A DNA stretch of 64,000 nt. Origin: Mesobacterium_A hydrothermale. Its GTDB lineage: Bacteria > Pseudomonadota > Alphaproteobacteria > Rhodobacterales > Rhodobacteraceae. Made by a program: the position numbers and the translations under genes. The notes beneath the pieces were generated by a model that was given only the letters and a program-made list of their open reading frames with translations, was not told the origin of the DNA and searched no databases. Location: assembly GCF_035818635.1 (NCBI RefSeq), contig NZ_JAYLLH010000008.1:1-64000 (forward strand). The letters run 5' to 3'. Shown here in pieces: positions 25,636-37,018 of the stretch (the stretch's first letter is position 1; each line of letters begins with the position of its first letter).

Positions 25636-26914
25636 AGCGCAGCGCCTCGACCGGGTTCATCCGTGCGGCGCGGCGCGCGGGAAAGAGAGTGACGACAAAG
25701 GACAGCCCCAGCGACAAGAGCACCGCCGACAGAACATCCCCGGCCTGCAGCTTGGCCGGCAGGTAATAGATGCCGCGAATGGACGGATCCCAGACGCCAC
25801 CGCCGGACACGAAATTCACCGCGGCAAAGATCTGGTCGATGTAGATGGCAAAAAGGCAGCCAAGGATCACGCCAAACGCCGTGCCGATCAGCCCGGTGAC
25901 CGAACCGCAGATGAAGAACACCCGCAGCACCGATCCTTCGGACAGGCCCATGGTGCGCAGGATGCCGATATCGCGGCCCTTGTTCTTGACCAGCATGATC
26001 AGGCCCGAAACGATGTTCATCGTCGCGATCATCACCAGCACCGACAGGATCACGAACATCACGTTGTCTTCGACATCCAGCGCGCGCAGGAACCCGCCAG
26101 AGGCATCTTTCCATGTCCAGATCAGGGCGCGGTCGCCGGCTGCGGTCATGATCGGCCCGGCCAGCGCGTCGACGCGGTCGGGATCTGCGACCATCACCTC
26201 GATCTCGTCCGCGACGCCGTCGCGGTTGAAGAACAACTGCGCCTCGGCGAAGGGCATGTAGACGCGGGTGCGGTCGATGTCATAGCGCCCGGCGCTGAAG
26301 ATATAGGTGACCTCGTAGGCCTTGATCCGGGGGCTGGTGCCAAAGGCGGTCTTGACCCCGTTGGGCGAGATGATCTTGACCTTGTCGCCAATACCCACGC
26401 CCAGTTCCCGCGCCACGCCAGAGCCGATGGCGATGCCGTCACCGAAGCGGGCCAGGTCGCCATAGGCGGTGTCGGGATCGACGATGCGGCGCAGGCCGCG
26501 CAGGTCGGTTTCGGTGATGCCAAAGACTTCGACCCCAGCGTTGTAATCGCCGGAATTGGCCATCACCTGCCCCTTGACCAGCGGTGCGGCGCGGGTGACG
26601 CCCGGCACCGCGGCGATGCGTTCGGCCATCGCGGTGTAATCGGCAATGGTGCGCGCGGGGCGGCCGCTGTCGTCGATCGCGGTGGTCTGGTACACGGTGA
26701 CATGGGCGTTGGCCCCCAGGATCGTGTCGACGAATTCGGACCGGAAGCCGGCCCGCACCGACAAGGTGGCGATCAGCGCCATCACCGCAAGCGTGATGCC
26801 GATCAGGCTGATCCAGGTCATCACGCTGACGCCGCCCTCGGCCCGCTTGGCCCGCAGGTAGCGCCAGGCGATCATCCATTCGAAAGGCGCAAAAGGCGGT
26901 GGGGTCTGGGCCAT
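25628..26914 (-). CDS. lolC: Lipoprotein-releasing permease LolC/LolE
   Basis: A 428-residue inner-membrane subunit of the lipoprotein release complex. It has a first helix in VMTWISLIGITLAVMALIATLSVRAGF, a large periplasmic domain (about 50-270) and three C-terminal helices of the FtsX/MacB type, ending in FPARRAARMNPVEALRYE. Alphaproteobacteria usually carry one fused-role LolC/E gene, so the symbol is nominal. It is coupled to lolD. The 198 bp upstream show no further gene and lead to the divergent ybaK-like gene. Confidence 0.94.
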   Translation of the reverse strand: MAQTPPPFAPFEWMIAWRYLRAKRAEGGVSVMTWISLIGITLAVMALIATLSVRAGFRSEFVDTILGANAHVTVYQTTAIDDSGRPARTIADYTAMAERIAAVPGVTRAAPLVKGQVMANSGDYNAGVEVFGITETDLRGLRRIVDPDTAYGDLARFGDGIAIGSGVARELGVGIGDKVKIISPNGVKTAFGTSPRIKAYEVTYIFSAGRYDIDRTRVYMPFAEAQLFFNRDGVADEIEVMVADPDRVDALAGPIMTAAGDRALIWTWKDASGGFLRALDVEDNVMFVILSVLVMIATMNIVSGLIMLVKNKGRDIGILRTMGLSEGSVLRVFFICGSVTGLIGTAFGVILGCLFAIYIDQIFAAVNFVSGGGVWDPSIRGIYYLPAKLQAGDVLSAVLLSLGLSFVVTLFPARRAARMNPVEALRYE

Positions 26915-27112
26915 GTTCGGGTCCGTGTCTGCTCGACCCGTTAAGTGGCGGTTTCAAGGCGGGGGGTCAAGCAGAGGCGGGACAAATCGGCGCGAAGGTG
27001 CTAGGCCAAGGCCAAGGCGACCGGCGCGAACCGACGATTTGCCGCCCCGCCCTGACCGCGCCCGCGATGCGCAGCAGGTGCCTGAATTGAAACGACACGC
27101 CGGAGACACGGC

Positions 27113-27583
27113 ATGAGCAAGAGCCTGAAACGTGTGCGCGCAGCGCTGGACTCCGCCGGGATCGACACCGATATCCGCGAGGTCGGACAGGCGCGCACCG
27201 CAGCAGAAGCCGCAGCGGCGGTCGGCTGCGAGATCGACCAGATCGCCAAATCGATCATCTTTCGCGCACAAACCAGCGGTGAAGCGGTTTTGTTCCTGAC
27301 TGCCGGCGGCAACAAGGTTTGCGCCGACAAGGCCAGCGCGCTGGCGGGGGAACCGCTGGGCAAGGCCGATGCCGACCTGATCCGGGCGCAAACGGGCTTT
27401 GCCATCGGCGGTGTCGCGCCGGTGGGGCATCTGACCCCGATCCGGGCCTGGGTCGATCCGCGCCTGCTGGAATTTTCCGAGATCTGGGCCGCCGCGGGCA
27501 CCCCGCGCCACGTTTTCGCGATGGATGCGCATGTGTTGCCGGGGTTGACCGGCGCAGTGGTGGCAGCGTTCACCGAAGACTGA
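27113..27583 (+). CDS. YbaK/EbsC-type aminoacyl-tRNA deacylase
   Basis: A 156-residue protein of the YbaK/ProX editing family, which hydrolyses mischarged tRNAs in trans. It shows the conserved EVGQARTAAEAAAAVGCEIDQIAKSIIF block, the Lys in IAKSI that contacts the substrate, and GFAIGGVAPVGH near residue 100. The length is normal. GGAGA lies upstream of the ATG. Which aminoacyl-tRNA is edited cannot be told from the sequence. It is divergent from the lol genes and converges on uvrA. Confidence 0.88.
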   Translation: MSKSLKRVRAALDSAGIDTDIREVGQARTAAEAAAAVGCEIDQIAKSIIFRAQTSGEAVLFLTAGGNKVCADKASALAGEPLGKADADLIRAQTGFAIGGVAPVGHLTPIRAWVDPRLLEFSEIWAAAGTPRHVFAMDAHVLPGLTGAVVAAFTED

Positions 27584-27716
27584 ACCGCAACGAAGCGATG
27601 ACAATCGCCCCGGGTGCGGCGGCAAGAGGTCACGACAGTTCAGGCCCCGCTTGCAGCGTTTGCCGGGCAGGACCATGCGCCACGCGGTTCTTGCAGAGGC
27701 CAGACAAGGCCACCGG

Positions 27717-30578
<2,862 letters not shown>

Positions 30579-30647
30579 CAGACACCCCGGACTGCATCAG
30601 GTGTTAACACATAGTGGAAGGCGCGGCGCTGGCCAACAGGAATTTGA

Positions 30648-30662
30648 GAACAAGGCAGGAAC
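30648..30662. promoter_or_regulatory. LexA (SOS) box of uvrA
   Basis: GAACAAGGCAGGAAC is the direct-repeat operator GAAC-N7-GAAC (GTTC-N7-GTTC on the minus strand), the LexA target described for alphaproteobacteria such as Rhodobacter sphaeroides. It sits 70 bp upstream of the uvrA start. Confidence 0.8.
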
Positions 30663-30765
30663 AAACGGCAGTCTGCGGCCAAAGCCCGCCGAAGGATGCT
30701 GCACTGCTTGCGTGTTTTTTCAGCCCTTGAGAGCGGATTTTTCCGCGGTGCAGCAGAAATCTCTT

Positions 30766-30787
30766 TACATTCCAATTTACGAATGTA
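30766..30787. promoter_or_regulatory. Inverted repeat resembling a SqrR/BigR site
   Basis: TACATTC (30766-30772) and GAATGTA (30781-30787) are perfectly complementary and contain ATTC-N8-GAAT. As I recall, that is the core reported for the sulfide-responsive ArsR-type repressor SqrR of Rhodobacter. It ends 37 bp before the rhodanese start, where a promoter should lie. Confidence 0.6.
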
Positions 30788-30824
30788 TATTAAGCTGACC
30801 GCGATACGAGAGAGGCGTGATCCA

Positions 30825-31184
30825 ATGTTTGCCATGTTCAACCGCAATACCGCCCCCCAGATGAGCCCCGCAGAGGCCGTTCAGAAATCCGCCGCTGGCG
30901 AAATCGTTCTGGTCGACATCCGCGACGGCATGGAACTGCAATACGGCGGCAAGGCCAAGGGCGCGATCCATGTGCCGATGGCGGCACTGGCAATGAAGGC
31001 CGATCCGCGCAGCCCCGAATGCCTTGAGGTGTTCAAGTCGGGCAAGCCGATCGCGGTCTATTGCGCCAGCGGCGCCCGCTCCAGCATGGCCAAGCGGATG
31101 CTGGCCAACATGGGCTATGACGATGTGCACAACATCGGCGGGCTGGGCCACTGGCAGATGGCCGGCGGCGAAATCGAACGCTGA
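30825..31184 (+). CDS. Single-domain rhodanese
   Basis: A 119-residue cytoplasmic rhodanese (sulfurtransferase), which carries sulfane sulfur on an active-site Cys. The domain runs almost the whole length: QMSPAEAVQKSAAGEIVLVDIRD, the GAIHVPMA strand, and the active loop VYCASGARSSMA with the Cys. GAGAGG lies upstream of the ATG at 30825; Met4 is an alternative. A SqrR-like inverted repeat just upstream suggests induction by sulfide or persulfide. The neighbours uvrA (divergent) and the von Willebrand gene are unrelated. Confidence 0.92.
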   Translation: MFAMFNRNTAPQMSPAEAVQKSAAGEIVLVDIRDGMELQYGGKAKGAIHVPMAALAMKADPRSPECLEVFKSGKPIAVYCASGARSSMAKRMLANMGYDDVHNIGGLGHWQMAGGEIER

Positions 31185-31193
31185 CCCTGCCCG

Positions 31194-31211
31194 GGTCGGG
31201 TTTTCCCGACC
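31194..31211 (+). terminator. Hairpin after the rhodanese gene
   Basis: GGTCGGG-TTTT-CCCGACC lies 9 bp after the rhodanese stop. The tail is not T-rich, so termination would be partial. Confidence 0.4.
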
Positions 31212-31287
31212 TTGCCGCCAAACACGCTGGTCAAGCGCAGAAGCCTGTGGAATCCTTGCGGTCATTGGTGACTGCAAGGATTTTTTC

Positions 31288-32970
31288 ATGCTCAGATCGA
31301 CGCTTTTCGCCACCGCCTGTGCCACCGCGCTTCTGCCGCTGCCGGCCGATGCGCAATCGGCGGGGAACAGCATTCTGGTTCTCGATGGGTCGGGTTCCAT
31401 GTGGGGGCAGATCGACGGCAACGCCAAGATCACCATCGCGCAAGAGGTGGTGACCGGCCTGCTGGATACGCTGCCCGCGGACCAGGCGCTGGGGCTGGTG
31501 GCCTATGGCCACCGTACCAAGGGCGATTGCAGCGACATCGAAACGCTGATCGCACCCGCCACCGGGAACCGCGCGCAGATCGCCGCCGCCGTTCAGGGGA
31601 TCACCCCAAAGGGCAAGACGCCGATGACCGACGCGGTGATCGCCGCCGCCCGCGCTCTGCGCAGCAGCGAGGAAAAGGCCACGGTGATTCTGGTCTCGGA
31701 CGGGATCGAGACCTGCAACCCCGACCCCTGCGCCGCCGCCACCGCACTGGAACAGGCCGGGGTTGATTTCACCGCCCATGCGATCGGCTTCGACGTGGAC
31801 GACCCGGCCGCGCAGGCGCAACTGGCCTGCCTCGCGCAGAACACCGGCGGCAAATACCTGAGCGCGCGCAACGCCGACGAACTGGGCGCGGCGCTGACCG
31901 AGGTGACGGCGGCCCCGCCCCCCGCCACGCTGCAGTTCCGCGCAGTGGAAACCTATGGCGCTGTCACGCGCCCCGCGCAGGTGGTCTGGACGGTGACCGG
32001 CCCGGACGGCGCAACCTTGATCGAGGGGCTGGCCAACGACGGCGGCAGCGTCACGCTGGCACCGGGCCGCTATACCGTCAACGCGCTGCGCCTGTCCGAC
32101 GAGGGGCTGCAAACGCGCGAGGTGCAGATCACCGGCACCGATACGCAGGTCGAGATCTCCTTTGCCGCCGCCCTGCCCCCGGCGACGCTGTCCGCCCCCG
32201 CCGAAGGCGCAAGCGGGGCCATGATCGCGGTGGACTGGACCGGGCCCGAGGGCGACGGCGACTATCTTGAGACCGCGCAACCCGGGGCCAAGCCGGGGGC
32301 ATCCCTGACCTTCGTGCGGGTGGCCGATGGCAGCCCGGCATCGTTGCGCTTGCCGGCGCAGCCGGGCGATTACGAGATCCGCTATGTCGAGGCGCGCACC
32401 TTGCAGGTGCTGGCAACCCTGCCCGTCAGCGTGACCGAGATCGCCGAATTGCTGACCGCGCCGGCAACCGCGCCGATCGGGGCGACAATCGACGTGGGCT
32501 GGAACGGTGCGGGCTATGACGAAGATTACATCGACATCACCGTGCCATCGGCCGCGCCGCTGGACTACCTGACCTATGCCTACCCGCGCGATGCCAACCC
32601 GGTCACAATCCAGGTGCCGGTGACGCCCGGCGCCTACCTGATCCGCTATATCACCGCGCAGGATGGCAGCGTGGCCGCACAGGTGCCGCTGACGGTGACC
32701 GACGTGGCCGCGACGCTGAGCGCCCCGACAGAGGCCGCGGCGGGCAGCGGGATGCAGGTGACCTGGACCGGACCGGGCAACCCGGGCGATTACCTGACCA
32801 TCGCCACGCCGGGGGACGGCGCGCTGGGCTATGTCACCTATGCCTATACCGAAGGCGGCAGCCCGGTGACGATCGCCGCGCCGGGCACACCGGGGGCCTA
32901 TGTCCTGCGATACGTGGCCGACGGGCCGGGCAGCCGGGTTCTGGTGGAACAGCCGCTGACCGTGCGCTGA
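31288..32970 (+). CDS. Exported von Willebrand A protein with three tandem repeats
   Basis: A 560-residue periplasmic or surface protein. It has a signal peptide (1-22, ending PADA), then a von Willebrand A domain with an intact metal-binding MIDAS (D33-G-S-G-S37, then a Thr in GKTPMTDAV and Asp in VSDGIETC). After a beta-rich linker come three repeats of about 90 residues, each built on a pattern like VDWTGPxGxGDYLxxAxPGA, an aromatic strand (YLTYAYP) and PGxYxIRYV. The repeats probably bind a ligand or polymer. AAGGA precedes the start and a strong terminator follows. Partner and role are unknown. Confidence 0.85.
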   Translation: MLRSTLFATACATALLPLPADAQSAGNSILVLDGSGSMWGQIDGNAKITIAQEVVTGLLDTLPADQALGLVAYGHRTKGDCSDIETLIAPATGNRAQIAAAVQGITPKGKTPMTDAVIAAARALRSSEEKATVILVSDGIETCNPDPCAAATALEQAGVDFTAHAIGFDVDDPAAQAQLACLAQNTGGKYLSARNADELGAALTEVTAAPPPATLQFRAVETYGAVTRPAQVVWTVTGPDGATLIEGLANDGGSVTLAPGRYTVNALRLSDEGLQTREVQITGTDTQVEISFAAALPPATLSAPAEGASGAMIAVDWTGPEGDGDYLETAQPGAKPGASLTFVRVADGSPASLRLPAQPGDYEIRYVEARTLQVLATLPVSVTEIAELLTAPATAPIGATIDVGWNGAGYDEDYIDITVPSAAPLDYLTYAYPRDANPVTIQVPVTPGAYLIRYITAQDGSVAAQVPLTVTDVAATLSAPTEAAAGSGMQVTWTGPGNPGDYLTIATPGDGALGYVTYAYTEGGSPVTIAAPGTPGAYVLRYVADGPGSRVLVEQPLTVR

Positions 32971-32978
32971 CACGCAAA

Positions 32979-33008
32979 CAGCCCCGGCGTTGCGCCGGGG
33001 CTGTGTTT
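32979..33008. terminator. Terminator between convergent genes
   Basis: CAGCCCCGGCG (32979-32989) and CGCCGGGGCTG (32993-33003) form an 11-bp stem with a three-base loop, followed by TGTTTC. It separates the von Willebrand gene from aglK. Confidence 0.85.
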
Positions 33009-33024
33009 CTAACGGACCACGGGC

Positions 33025-34113
33025 TTAACGGTACAAAAGCGACTGGCCGTTGGCGAACAGGTGCACCTTGGACGGATCTGCCGTCAGCGCCACCGCCTGG
33101 CCGCGCAATTCGGAATGGATGCCGGGCAACTTGGCGATGACCGGATCGGCACCCTGGTCCTTGGCGAAATACAGCAGCGTGACTTCGCCCAGGGCTTCGA
33201 TGATATCGACGGTGCCGTGGAATATTGCGTCGCCATCGGTCCGCAGGAAATCCTCTGGCCGGATGCCGACATTGACCTTGCGGCCCATGTCCGCTTCGGT
33301 CGTGGGATAGTGCGACATCGCCAGGCCACCCCCCGCCATGCGGACCGTGGTCTGTTCTCCGGTGGCGACGATTTCGCCGGGCAGAAGGTTCATTGCCGGA
33401 CTGCCGATGAACTGCGCCACGAATTCGCTGTTGGGCCGTTCATACAGGTCCAGCGGCGTGCCGACCTGGGCGATGCCCTTGTTGGCAAGAACGACGATGC
33501 GCGTGGCCAATGTCATCGCCTCGACCTGGTCGTGGGTGACATAGATCATCGTGCTGTCGGGCATCGATTCCTTGAGCTGCGCGATCTCGATCCGGGTGGC
33601 GACGCGCAGCGCCGCGTCCAGGTTCGACAGCGGTTCGTCGAACAGATACACCTTGGGGTCGCGCACGATGCTGCGCCCGATGGCGACGCGCTGGCGCTGA
33701 CCGCCCGACAGCGCCTTGGGCAGACGGTCGAGATAGGGCTCCAACTGCAGGATCTTGGCCGCCTTGGCGACCGCCGCGTCGATCTCTGCCTGCGGTTTCT
33801 TGGCGATCTTCAGCGCGAAGGACATGTTTTCCCGCACCGTCATGTGCGGATAGAGCGCATAGGACTGGAACACCATGGCGATGCCACGCTGCGCGGGGGG
33901 CACGTCGTTGACCACCTGCCCGTCGATTTCCAGCGTGCCGCCGGTGATCTTTTCCAGCCCGGCGATCATCCGCAAAAGCGTGGACTTGCCGCAGCCGGAC
34001 GGGCCGACAAACACGATCAGTTCACCTTGCTGGATGTCGAGGTTGATGTTCTTCAGCACATCGACGGTCCCGCCATAGGTCTTGGCGACATCTGTCAGCT
34101 TGAGATTGGCCAT
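33025..34113 (-). CDS. aglK: Alpha-glucoside ABC transporter ATPase AglK
   Basis: A 362-residue sugar-type ABC ATPase (MalK/UgpC class) that drives the AglFG permease. It has Walker A GPSGCGKST (about 37-45), signature LSGGQRQRVAIGRS, Walker B VYLFDEPLSNLD, switch VTHDQVEAM, and a C-terminal TOBE/regulatory domain from about residue 240 with VNVGIRPEDF. It is the last gene of the aglEFGAK order, as in Sinorhizobium meliloti. GGGGAGGGGA lies upstream of the start, 38 bp after aglA. Confidence 0.93.
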   Translation of the reverse strand: MANLKLTDVAKTYGGTVDVLKNINLDIQQGELIVFVGPSGCGKSTLLRMIAGLEKITGGTLEIDGQVVNDVPPAQRGIAMVFQSYALYPHMTVRENMSFALKIAKKPQAEIDAAVAKAAKILQLEPYLDRLPKALSGGQRQRVAIGRSIVRDPKVYLFDEPLSNLDAALRVATRIEIAQLKESMPDSTMIYVTHDQVEAMTLATRIVVLANKGIAQVGTPLDLYERPNSEFVAQFIGSPAMNLLPGEIVATGEQTTVRMAGGGLAMSHYPTTEADMGRKVNVGIRPEDFLRTDGDAIFHGTVDIIEALGEVTLLYFAKDQGADPVIAKLPGIHSELRGQAVALTADPSKVHLFANGQSLLYR

Positions 34114-34151
34114 TGGGTCCCCTCCCCGTTATCGTTATCAGTCCTGACGGA

Positions 34152-35807
34152 TCAGGCGTTCATTTTCAATGCCAGGCACGGCTGCCACGGCCCGAGGTGC
34201 AGTTTGCCATCGGCCTGCACGGCGGTGCTTCCCAGTTCCAGCCCGATCTGGGCCCAGTCGCCCGCAGGCATATCCAGCACCGCCGGTTCGGCGGAGAGGT
34301 TGAAGGCACAGAAGATCTGCGCATCGCCCAGAATGCGGGTGAAGTGCACCACCGTGCCGGTCGCCGTGACGCCGTCATGATCGCCCCGGATCAGCGCGGG
34401 ATGCGCGTGGCGGAAGGCGATCGCCCGGCGATAATGGTGCAACAACGCGCCCGGATCGTGTTCCTGCGACGCGACAGAGCGGTTCAGGTGGTCATGGCTG
34501 ACCGGCAGCCAAGGCTGGCCGGTGGTAAAGCCGCCGTTCTGGTTCGAAGGTTCCCAGACCATCGGCGTGCGACAGCCATCGCGGCCCTTGAATTCCGGCC
34601 AGAACTCGATGCCGTAGGGGTCTTGCAGATCCTCGAACGCCACATCCGCCTCTGGCAGGCCGAGTTCTTCGCCCTGGTAGATGCAGACCGAGCCCTTGAG
34701 GCACATGATCATCGTGGTGAACAGTCGCGCGGCGGCGGGCGTCAGGTTCCAGCGGGTGACATGGCGCACCACGTCGTGGTTGGAAAACGCCCAACAGGCC
34801 CAGCCTTCGCCGGCGACTTCATCGACCTTGGTCATGACATCGGCCACCATCTGCGCGGTCAGTTGCGACCCGGACAGAAATTCAAAGGCATAGCACATGT
34901 GCACCTTGTCCCCGCCCGAGGTGTATTCGCCCATGATCTCCAGCCCGCGCTGGGCATCGCCGACCTCGCCCACGCTGGTGGCGGCAGGGTATGAGTCCAG
35001 CACCTTGCGGAACCGGCGCAGGAATTCAAGGTTCTCGGGTTGGTTCTTGGAGTGGGTGTGCAACTGGTGGTTATACGGGTTCACCGCCGGCGCGATGGCG
35101 CTGTTGCGCTGGTCGGCGGGCAAGGCCGGATTGTCGCGCAGTTCCTTGTCGGCAAAGTAAAAGTTGATCGTGTCCAGCCGGAACCCGTCGACCCCGCGAT
35201 CCAGCCAGAACCGCACCACATCCAGCAGCGCGTCTTGCACGTCGAGGTTCCAGAAATTCAGATCGGGCTGAGACGTCAGGAAGTTGTGCAGGTAATACTG
35301 GCAGCGCCGCGCATCCCACTGCCAGGCCGACCCGCCGAAGATCGACAGCCAGTTGTTGGGCGGGGTGCCATCGTCCTTGGGATCGGACCAGACGTACCAA
35401 TCGGCCTTGGGGTTGTCGCGGTCCGACCGGCTTTCGATGAACCAGGGGTGCTGGTCGCTGGTGTGGCTGAGCACAAGGTCAATCAACACCTTGATGCCCA
35501 GCTGATGCGCGGTCTGCACCAGCACGTCGAAATCCGCCAGGCTTCCGAACATCGGATCGACGTCGCAATAGTCGCTGACGTCATAGCCGAAATCCTTCAT
35601 CGGACTGGTGAAGAACGGGCTGATCCAGATTGCATCGACCCCAAGCGACGCGATATGCGGCATCCGCGCGGCGATGCCCAGAAGGTCGCCCACTCCGTCG
35701 CCATTGCTGTCCTGGTAGCTGCGCGGATAGATCTGATAGACCACCGCGCCGCGCCACCAATCCTTGTCCACCGCCTGCGCGCCCTGCGTTTTCGTTTCTG
35801 CGTTCAT
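34152..35807 (-). CDS. aglA: Alpha-glucosidase (GH13) AglA
   Basis: A 551-residue cytoplasmic alpha-glucosidase of family GH13 that hydrolyses imported maltose, sucrose, trehalose or related sugars. Conserved regions are WWRGAVVYQIYPRSYQDSNGDG at the start, LVLSHTSDQHPWF, GFRLDTINF with nucleophile D212, SVGEVG with acid/base E281, and FSNHDVVRH with D345. There is no signal peptide, which fits intracellular hydrolysis after uptake. AGGAAAA precedes the start. It lies between the permease and ATPase genes of the transporter. Confidence 0.95.
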   Translation of the reverse strand: MNAETKTQGAQAVDKDWWRGAVVYQIYPRSYQDSNGDGVGDLLGIAARMPHIASLGVDAIWISPFFTSPMKDFGYDVSDYCDVDPMFGSLADFDVLVQTAHQLGIKVLIDLVLSHTSDQHPWFIESRSDRDNPKADWYVWSDPKDDGTPPNNWLSIFGGSAWQWDARRCQYYLHNFLTSQPDLNFWNLDVQDALLDVVRFWLDRGVDGFRLDTINFYFADKELRDNPALPADQRNSAIAPAVNPYNHQLHTHSKNQPENLEFLRRFRKVLDSYPAATSVGEVGDAQRGLEIMGEYTSGGDKVHMCYAFEFLSGSQLTAQMVADVMTKVDEVAGEGWACWAFSNHDVVRHVTRWNLTPAAARLFTTMIMCLKGSVCIYQGEELGLPEADVAFEDLQDPYGIEFWPEFKGRDGCRTPMVWEPSNQNGGFTTGQPWLPVSHDHLNRSVASQEHDPGALLHHYRRAIAFRHAHPALIRGDHDGVTATGTVVHFTRILGDAQIFCAFNLSAEPAVLDMPAGDWAQIGLELGSTAVQADGKLHLGPWQPCLALKMNA

Positions 35808-35852
35808 GTGACTTTTCCTACGTGGCCCCGGGACGCGCCCGGGACAGGGATT

Positions 35853-37007
35853 TTATTTGACCGAGCCAGCCAGCAGGCCGCGCACCAGGTATTTCTGCAT
35901 GGCAAAGAACACCATCAGCGGCACCGCGATCGACACGAAGGCCGCCGTGGCCAGGATCTCCCAGTTGCCCCCCCGGGTGCCCAGCAGTTCGATGATCTGC
36001 TTGGTCATCACCGTGGTTTCGCCGGTTGCGTCGATCAGGAACACCAGCGCCACCAGCAGATCGTTCCATGTCCACAGGAACTGGAAGATCGCAAAGCTTG
36101 CCAGCGCCGGGAACGACAGCGGCAGGATGATCTTGGTGAAGATCTGGAATTCCGTCGCGCCGTCGACGCGGGCGTTTTCGATGATGTCGCGCGGCAGGCC
36201 GACCATGTAGTTGCGCAGCAGGTAAATCGCCAGGGGCAACCCGAACCCCGTATGCGCCAGCCAGACCCCAAGGTAGCCCTTGCCGATCCCCACCGCCAGG
36301 TGCAGTTTCAACAGCGGGATCAGCGCCAGTTGCAGCGGCACCACCAACAGACCCACCACGGCGGCGATCAACAGCGCGCGGCCCGGGAAATCCATCCACG
36401 CCAACGCATAGGCGGCAAAGGCCGCGACGAGGATCGGGATGATCGTCGCCGGAATCGTCACCGTCAGCGTGTTGAAGAATGCCTTGGCCATGCTGTCGGT
36501 GGCATCGCCGGAAAACAGCACGCGCTGATAGTTCGCCAGGGTGAATTCCGGCGGGATCTCGGCCTTGGCAAAGACGCGCTGGCCCCGGCTGCCGCTGAAC
36601 GGTTCGGCGCTTTCCATGCGGTAATCGCCATTGGCCTGCACCGTGATCGTGCCGCCCCCGCGCAGTTCCGCCGTGTCGCCCGCGCCAAATGCCCCCACGT
36701 CGCGGGACGAAATCCCCCAGGCACTGATGTCGGCCGGGGGCACGTCATTGAGGGTGAACAGATTGCCCTCGATCACATAGACGCCGCCGGTTTCGGTCTG
36801 CGCCTCGGGATCGGCCGACCGCAGGGTCAGCGTCTGTTCGGTCGGGAACATGGATTTCCACCAACCGCTGCTGGAAATCTGGTCTGCCGTGCGGAACGAC
36901 GACACGAACAGCCCCAGCGTCGGGAAGACCCACAGCGCCACCAGCACGGCAACCGACAGGTGCACGGCCCATTTGAGCGAGGATTTGGTTCCGGCGATAT
37001 TGTCCAT
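35853..37007 (-). CDS. aglG: Alpha-glucoside ABC permease AglG
   Basis: A 384-residue inner-membrane permease of the MalG type. The first helix (about 13-35) is followed by a periplasmic insertion of roughly 115 residues before helix 2, which makes it longer than ordinary MalG proteins but fits the AglG group. The cytoplasmic EAA loop that docks to AglK reads ENARVDGATEFQIFTKIILP. The start at 37007 gives MDNIAGTKSSLKW with GAGGGGA upstream; the larger frame only continues into aglF. It starts 11 bp after the aglF stop. Confidence 0.93.
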   Translation of the reverse strand: MDNIAGTKSSLKWAVHLSVAVLVALWVFPTLGLFVSSFRTADQISSSGWWKSMFPTEQTLTLRSADPEAQTETGGVYVIEGNLFTLNDVPPADISAWGISSRDVGAFGAGDTAELRGGGTITVQANGDYRMESAEPFSGSRGQRVFAKAEIPPEFTLANYQRVLFSGDATDSMAKAFFNTLTVTIPATIIPILVAAFAAYALAWMDFPGRALLIAAVVGLLVVPLQLALIPLLKLHLAVGIGKGYLGVWLAHTGFGLPLAIYLLRNYMVGLPRDIIENARVDGATEFQIFTKIILPLSFPALASFAIFQFLWTWNDLLVALVFLIDATGETTVMTKQIIELLGTRGGNWEILATAAFVSIAVPLMVFFAMQKYLVRGLLAGSVK

Positions 37008-37018
37008 CTGTGTTCCCC

